Below are positions 38,744 to 41,741 of a stretch of DNA of 41,741 nt, piece after piece. Position 1 is the stretch's first letter; each line of letters begins with the position of its first letter. The notes under the pieces were generated by a model. That model ran no database searches, was not told the origin of the DNA, and saw only the letters and a program-made list of their open reading frames with translations. This DNA comes from Chloroflexota bacterium (GTDB lineage Bacteria; Chloroflexota; Anaerolineae; Anaerolineales; Anaerolineaceae). A program made the position numbers and the translations under genes. The stretch covers positions 1 to 41,741 of the forward strand of contig JAKQFH010000068.1 of NCBI GenBank assembly GCA_029556265.1, read 5' to 3'.

Positions 38744-39507
38744 GCGGGCAAATACCGGATGAAAAACCAACCGCGCCTGAGTCACCGGCGCAAACGCGCA
38801 GGGTAGCGCTCGAAATAGAGAAGCCTGTGGTTACTTACGTCTTGATGGGCGTGATAGCTCTGTTCTTCATCGCGCAGACGCTTTGCACGCAGTTCCTGGG
38901 CTTCGATTTACCCGCGGCGCTGCTGAGCAAAATCCGCAGCGAAATCCTGGCCGGTCAGCTTTGGCGCCTGATTACCCCGATTCTATTGCACGGCTCCATT
39001 TTGCATGTGGGTCTGAATTTATACGCGCTGTGGATTTTGGGACGTCAGCTGGAAGGTATCTACGGGCATTGGCGTTTCCTGATTTTGTTCCTGGTTGCCG
39101 GGTTTGGGGGGAACGTGCTTTCCTTTGTGTTCTCACCCAATGTTTCGTTGGGTTCATCGACGGGGATTTTTGGGCTGCTCGCGGCGGAGTTCCTGCTTAT
39201 CCTGCAAAACAAACAGTTTTTTGGCCCGCGCGCTCGCGCAATGCTTGGCAATCTGGTGTTTATCTTCTTATTGAACATCGCGATTGGCATCGCGCCTGGC
39301 TCCAACATTGATAATTTCGGACACCTGGGCGGTGTAATCGCCGGCGGGTTATTCGCTTTTCTGGCGGGACCGAAATGGGAACTGCAATTCGGGGCAAGTG
39401 AGCCGCGCGTTCAAGACACCCGCCACAAAAATGACACGATCGCCGCGCTGCTCATCGTGTTTATTGGATTCAGCCTTATCGCGGCGATTCCCTTTTTGAA
39501 GTTTTAG
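38740..39507 (+). CDS. Rhomboid family intramembrane serine protease
   Basis: 255 residues. Rhomboids cleave substrates within the membrane. After a hydrophilic N-terminus of about 30 residues there are six or seven hydrophobic segments. LLHGSILHVGLNLYALWILGRQLE (near 87) is the HxxxN oxyanion/L1 region; SLGSSTGIFGLLAAEF (near 143) contains the G-x-S-x catalytic serine motif; and NIDNFGHLGGVIAGGLFAF (near 188) the catalytic His. The His-Ser dyad is complete. ATG overlaps the gmk stop by 4 nt (ATGA), so the pair is translationally coupled. No terminator is obvious; it converges with the HAD gene. Confidence 0.93.
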   Translation: MSGQIPDEKPTAPESPAQTRRVALEIEKPVVTYVLMGVIALFFIAQTLCTQFLGFDLPAALLSKIRSEILAGQLWRLITPILLHGSILHVGLNLYALWILGRQLEGIYGHWRFLILFLVAGFGGNVLSFVFSPNVSLGSSTGIFGLLAAEFLLILQNKQFFGPRARAMLGNLVFIFLLNIAIGIAPGSNIDNFGHLGGVIAGGLFAFLAGPKWELQFGASEPRVQDTRHKNDTIAALLIVFIGFSLIAAIPFLKF

Positions 39508-40181
39508 GCTGTTTTGCGCGCGTTCATAAGCCGCAAAATCGCGCGGGTGAAGGAGTCGGGGTCTTGCGTGTAGCTGTCAAGCAGGAAGTCCGCGTCCGCG
39601 GATGAGAATTCGGTGGTGCCCGCCACGCCAACGCTGACCATGCCGGCGGCTTTGGCGGCATTAATCCCGTGAATGGAGTCTTCGAAGACCACACAGCGGG
39701 AAGGGGGTGTGCCTAAGATCGCCGCGGCGCGCAAGAAGATATCCGGCGCGGGCTTGGATGGCAAATCTTCTCCGGGGACCAAAGCGGCGAAGTATTTCCG
39801 GATTTCAAAGGAATCCACCACCTTGTTAATGTTCTCCAGCATCGCTGAGGAGGCGACGGCTTGTTTGGCGCCGAGTTCCGCAAAATATGCGAACCAAGCG
39901 CGAATGCCGGGGAAGAGCCGGGTCTTTTCCGCCAGTTGTTGGCGAAACAGGCTTTCTTTCAACGAAATAACCTGTTGAAGATAGGTCTCATCGGGTTCGT
40001 AACCCAGGTAAATCGGGACTGTGCTGCGGTTATTGCCGCCAAAGTGCGCGCGGAACAGTTCGCGGGAAAAAAGGGTGGGGCGGTCGCTAAAAGCCTCTTT
40101 CCAGGTTTGATAATGCAATTCAAGGGTATCCAGGATGGTACCATCCATATCCCAGAGCACAGCCAGATTGATATTTTCCAA
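39504..40181 (-). CDS. HAD-superfamily phosphatase, beta-phosphoglucomutase-like
   Basis: About 225 residues from TTG 40181, preceded by AGAGGTG at about 5 nt. The frame is open further upstream but the family begins here: LAVLWDMDGTILDTLELHY (motif I, nucleophile and acid/base Asp near residues 9 and 11), AVASSAMLENINKV (motif II Ser), KPAPDIFLRAA (motif III Lys) and CVVFEDSIHGINAAKAAGM (motif IV, E-D). The cap domain is the helical type of beta-phosphoglucomutases and sugar-phosphate phosphatases. Substrate not assignable. The gene is adjacent to the PAP2 gene in divergent orientation; a possible -10 (TG-T-TATCAT) lies at 40209-40217 on the minus strand. It overlaps the rhomboid 3' end by 4 bp. 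Confidence 0.9.
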   Translation of the reverse strand: MENINLAVLWDMDGTILDTLELHYQTWKEAFSDRPTLFSRELFRAHFGGNNRSTVPIYLGYEPDETYLQQVISLKESLFRQQLAEKTRLFPGIRAWFAYFAELGAKQAVASSAMLENINKVVDSFEIRKYFAALVPGEDLPSKPAPDIFLRAAAILGTPPSRCVVFEDSIHGINAAKAAGMVSVGVAGTTEFSSADADFLLDSYTQDPDSFTRAILRLMNARKTA

Positions 40182-40357
40182 TGCGCACCTCTCGCGTAAA
40201 AGCTGCGTAATGATAACACACGCGAGGCGCGGCGCATTCCTGAAAGGCACAGAAAGGGCAGGCGGACCGAAAAACCCGGATATTGACTGCCGTTTCGGAG
40301 CAGTCTGTGCGTATGATAAAATGCACACCTGAATCCGAAACAGTGGTACGCACACAT

Positions 40358-40969
40358 ATGTCAGAAGACCAGCGAATCAACCCCACAGAAACCCAGGCAA
40401 GCCCCCAGCGCGGTGAGCGGCAAACAGCCTTTCAGAACTTGCTTAAGCTGGACGCGCGCCTCTCGGCCCGCCTGCTGGTCGAAGAGCCAGGTTTGCTGCG
40501 CGGATTGCTTATCCTGGTGGGGCACAGCTGCGACTCGTGGTATTGGCTGCTGTTTCTGTGCTTGCGGCTTTTCTTTGGAAGCGCGGAAATTCGCGCCCGC
40601 ACCCTGTTCTGGGTTTTCGGCTTAATCGGACTGGCTGTCTTTGTGCTGGCGCTGAAGTTCATCATACGCCGTCCGCGACCGGAGGGGGAGTGGGGGCAAA
40701 TTTACCGCGTCAGCGATCCGCATTCTTTCCCGTCCGGGCATGCCGCGCGAGCCGCGGCCATCGCTGTGATGGCGGGCGTTTCTGCGCCGCCGACCTTGAT
40801 TTTCGCGTTAGCCGTCTGGGCAGCCGGCGTCGGGCTTTCGCGCGTCGCGCTGAAGCTGCACTACTTATCGGATGTGGTGATTGGCTGGTTGATCGGAATT
40901 TTGTGTGGGTGGGCGGCGCTGCGGCTCTTCCCGTTTGTTGAACCCTGGCTCGCGCGCTTGTTCGCATAA
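40358..40969 (+). CDS. PAP2-family membrane phosphatase
   Basis: About 203 residues from ATG 40358; in-frame GTG 40343 or ATG 40313 are alternatives, none with a clear ribosome binding site. PAP2 proteins remove phosphate from lipid phosphates such as undecaprenyl diphosphate or phosphatidate. The three-part signature is present: KFIIRRPRP (K-x6-RP), HSFPSGHAARAAA (PSGH), and SRVALKLHYLSDVVIGW (SR-x5-H-x3-D), where the last His and Asp act in catalysis. About five membrane helices surround it. A broad phosphatase of cell-envelope lipids is the best guess. Confidence 0.88.
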   Translation: MSEDQRINPTETQASPQRGERQTAFQNLLKLDARLSARLLVEEPGLLRGLLILVGHSCDSWYWLLFLCLRLFFGSAEIRARTLFWVFGLIGLAVFVLALKFIIRRPRPEGEWGQIYRVSDPHSFPSGHAARAAAIAVMAGVSAPPTLIFALAVWAAGVGLSRVALKLHYLSDVVIGWLIGILCGWAALRLFPFVEPWLARLFA

Positions 40970-40999
40970 AAAACGCGCGGGGTTTATTAACCCCGCGCG
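40968..40999 (-). terminator. Strong terminator of the amylase gene
   Basis: CGCGCGGGGTT (40974-40984) pairs perfectly with AACCCCGCGCG (40989-40999) around TATT; on the minus strand it is followed by six Ts (40968-40973). It lies between the convergent PAP2 and amylase genes, and its T-run overlaps the PAP2 stop region. Confidence 0.88.
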
Positions 41000-41017
41000 C
41001 AGCTTGCCAAATTCAGT

Positions 41018-41741
41018 TTACGCCAGGATACAAGCGCTCATTCTGGGAATGGTCAGGTCGCGGATTTGACCGTCTTTAACTTCGACCTGCATCGTGCTGA
41101 TTTGATCCTGCAGCAGTGTGCCGTCTGGCGGCATCCCTTCCACGCTTATTGATATCGTCCGGGCAGAGTCTTCCAGGTTAATCGCGACGAAAGCTGCGTC
41201 TTCGTCGTCCTTGCGCGCGTAGACCAGGAGTGAATCCTGGCTGAGCAGGGGCAGATACGCGCCGGTACGCAAGACGGGCATGGCATGTCGGAGCAGGGTA
41301 AGCTCACGGAGTTTGCTGCGGAGGTTGTTATTCCAGGTGCTTTCGTCCCAGGGGAAGGATTTGCGGCACATGGGGTCGGCGCCGCCGGTCAGACCGATTT
41401 CATCCCCGTAATAGATGCATGGGGCGCCGGGGTAGGTCATGATAAAGAGATACGCCAGGTAGAGGCGTTGGGTGTCTTCGTTCACGAGGCTCAGGAAGCG
41501 CGGCATATCGTGGCTGTCAAGCAGGTTCAGCTGCGCGTAGGCGAATTCTTTCGGGTAAATCTCCAGCAGTTCCTGGGTGCGTTTGGCAAACTGGGCGGCG
41601 TCCATGGCTTCGGGGGCGGTTAAGCCCATCATCCCTTCTGCCAGGGCTTTATTCGTGCGGCTGCCGCCAAAAAAAGCCAGGCAGGCATGGGTCAGTTGAT
41701 AATTCATAACCGCGTCGAACATATCACCTCGCATCCAGCGC
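41018..41741 (-). CDS. GH13 alpha-amylase family enzyme (neopullulanase/cyclomaltodextrinase-like), C-terminal part
   Basis: At least 241 residues; the frame runs out of the window, so the N-terminus and the catalytic Asp/Glu regions II and III are not seen. RWMRGDMFDAVMNYQLTHA is the segment just after the catalytic Glu in the GH13_20 subfamily, LNLLDSHDMPRFL (conserved region IV) contains the transition-state-stabilising His-Asp, and YLFIMTYPGAPCIYYGDEIGLTGG followed by RKSFPWDE is the typical end of the barrel. The last 75 residues form the beta-sandwich C-domain (SLLVYARKDDEDAAFVAINLEDSAR). Predicted to split alpha-glucans or cyclodextrins. Confidence 0.93.
   Translation of the reverse strand, partial: RWMRGDMFDAVMNYQLTHACLAFFGGSRTNKALAEGMMGLTAPEAMDAAQFAKRTQELLEIYPKEFAYAQLNLLDSHDMPRFLSLVNEDTQRLYLAYLFIMTYPGAPCIYYGDEIGLTGGADPMCRKSFPWDESTWNNNLRSKLRELTLLRHAMPVLRTGAYLPLLSQDSLLVYARKDDEDAAFVAINLEDSARTISISVEGMPPDGTLLQDQISTMQVEVKDGQIRDLTIPRMSACILA

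Overview
The window looks like a stretch of chromosome from an uncultured or poorly studied member of the Chloroflexota, most likely class Anaerolineae. This is inference from gene content and style, not from a database match. The DNA is moderately GC-rich with mostly housekeeping genes. It has a MscL with a C-terminal zinc ribbon, a G5/3D-domain protein next to rsmA, tandem M16 peptidases with one inactive partner, a secreted protein made of repeats ending in YNWFWN, and a multi-S1-domain protein with a Pro/Glu-rich tail. No phage, insertion sequence, CRISPR array or rRNA was seen. One tRNA gene, tRNA-Arg(CCU), is present.

Layout. 1-9331 (+): the 3' end of a VTT/DedA-type membrane protein, a gene-free stretch of about 600 bp, rsmG, an uncharacterised tail-anchored protein, then the overlapping or close set pth-mfd-G5/3D protein-rsmA. 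9461-9901 (-): a small Pro-rich membrane protein. 10021-13465 (+): a tight operon of mscL, an orphan DNA methyltransferase, a nucleoside phosphorylase and a nucleotide pyrophosphatase-like enzyme. 13471-17591 (-): metallophosphoesterase, acpS, two M16 peptidases and a membrane protein. 17614-22625 (-): M19 dipeptidase, S1-domain protein and ftsK. 22955-25438 (+): rho, a LysM/M23 peptidase and tRNA-Arg. 25544-27811 (-): a small protein with an SSB-like C-terminal tail, the triple-repeat secreted protein and Hsp20. 27928-31418 (+): M23 peptidase, a degenerate metallo-beta-lactamase-fold protein, asparaginase and an endonuclease III-like protein. 31422-32744 (-): a MiaB-like methylthiotransferase. 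32837 (+): a STAS protein. 33346-36294 (-): a secreted zincin, a DUF1801 protein and a DinB-like protein. 36402-39507 (+): a membrane gluzincin, gmk and a rhomboid protease. The window ends with a HAD phosphatase (-), a PAP2 phosphatase (+) and the 3' end of a GH13 amylase (-).

Functionally the window is dominated by core information processing: rRNA methylation (RsmG, RsmA), translation rescue (Pth), transcription-coupled repair (Mfd), transcription termination (Rho), chromosome partition (FtsK), tRNA modification and base-excision repair. It also has a rich set of cell-envelope proteases and peptidoglycan hydrolases (two M23, a 3D protein, three zincins or M16-type sets, a rhomboid), which fits a monoderm filamentous bacterium.

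The points most worth following up are: a 134-residue protein that is not a recognisable SSB but ends in a perfect SSB-type acidic tail (ending DLPF); several genes whose start codon lies 6-10 nt after a -10 box, suggesting leaderless mRNAs; a promoter style using an extended -10 (TGnTATAAT) without a -35 box; the translationally coupled methyltransferase-phosphorylase-phosphodiesterase operon; a dipeptidase gene whose start codon sits in the T-tract of the upstream terminator; and a C-rich, G-poor rho leader that could be a rut site.
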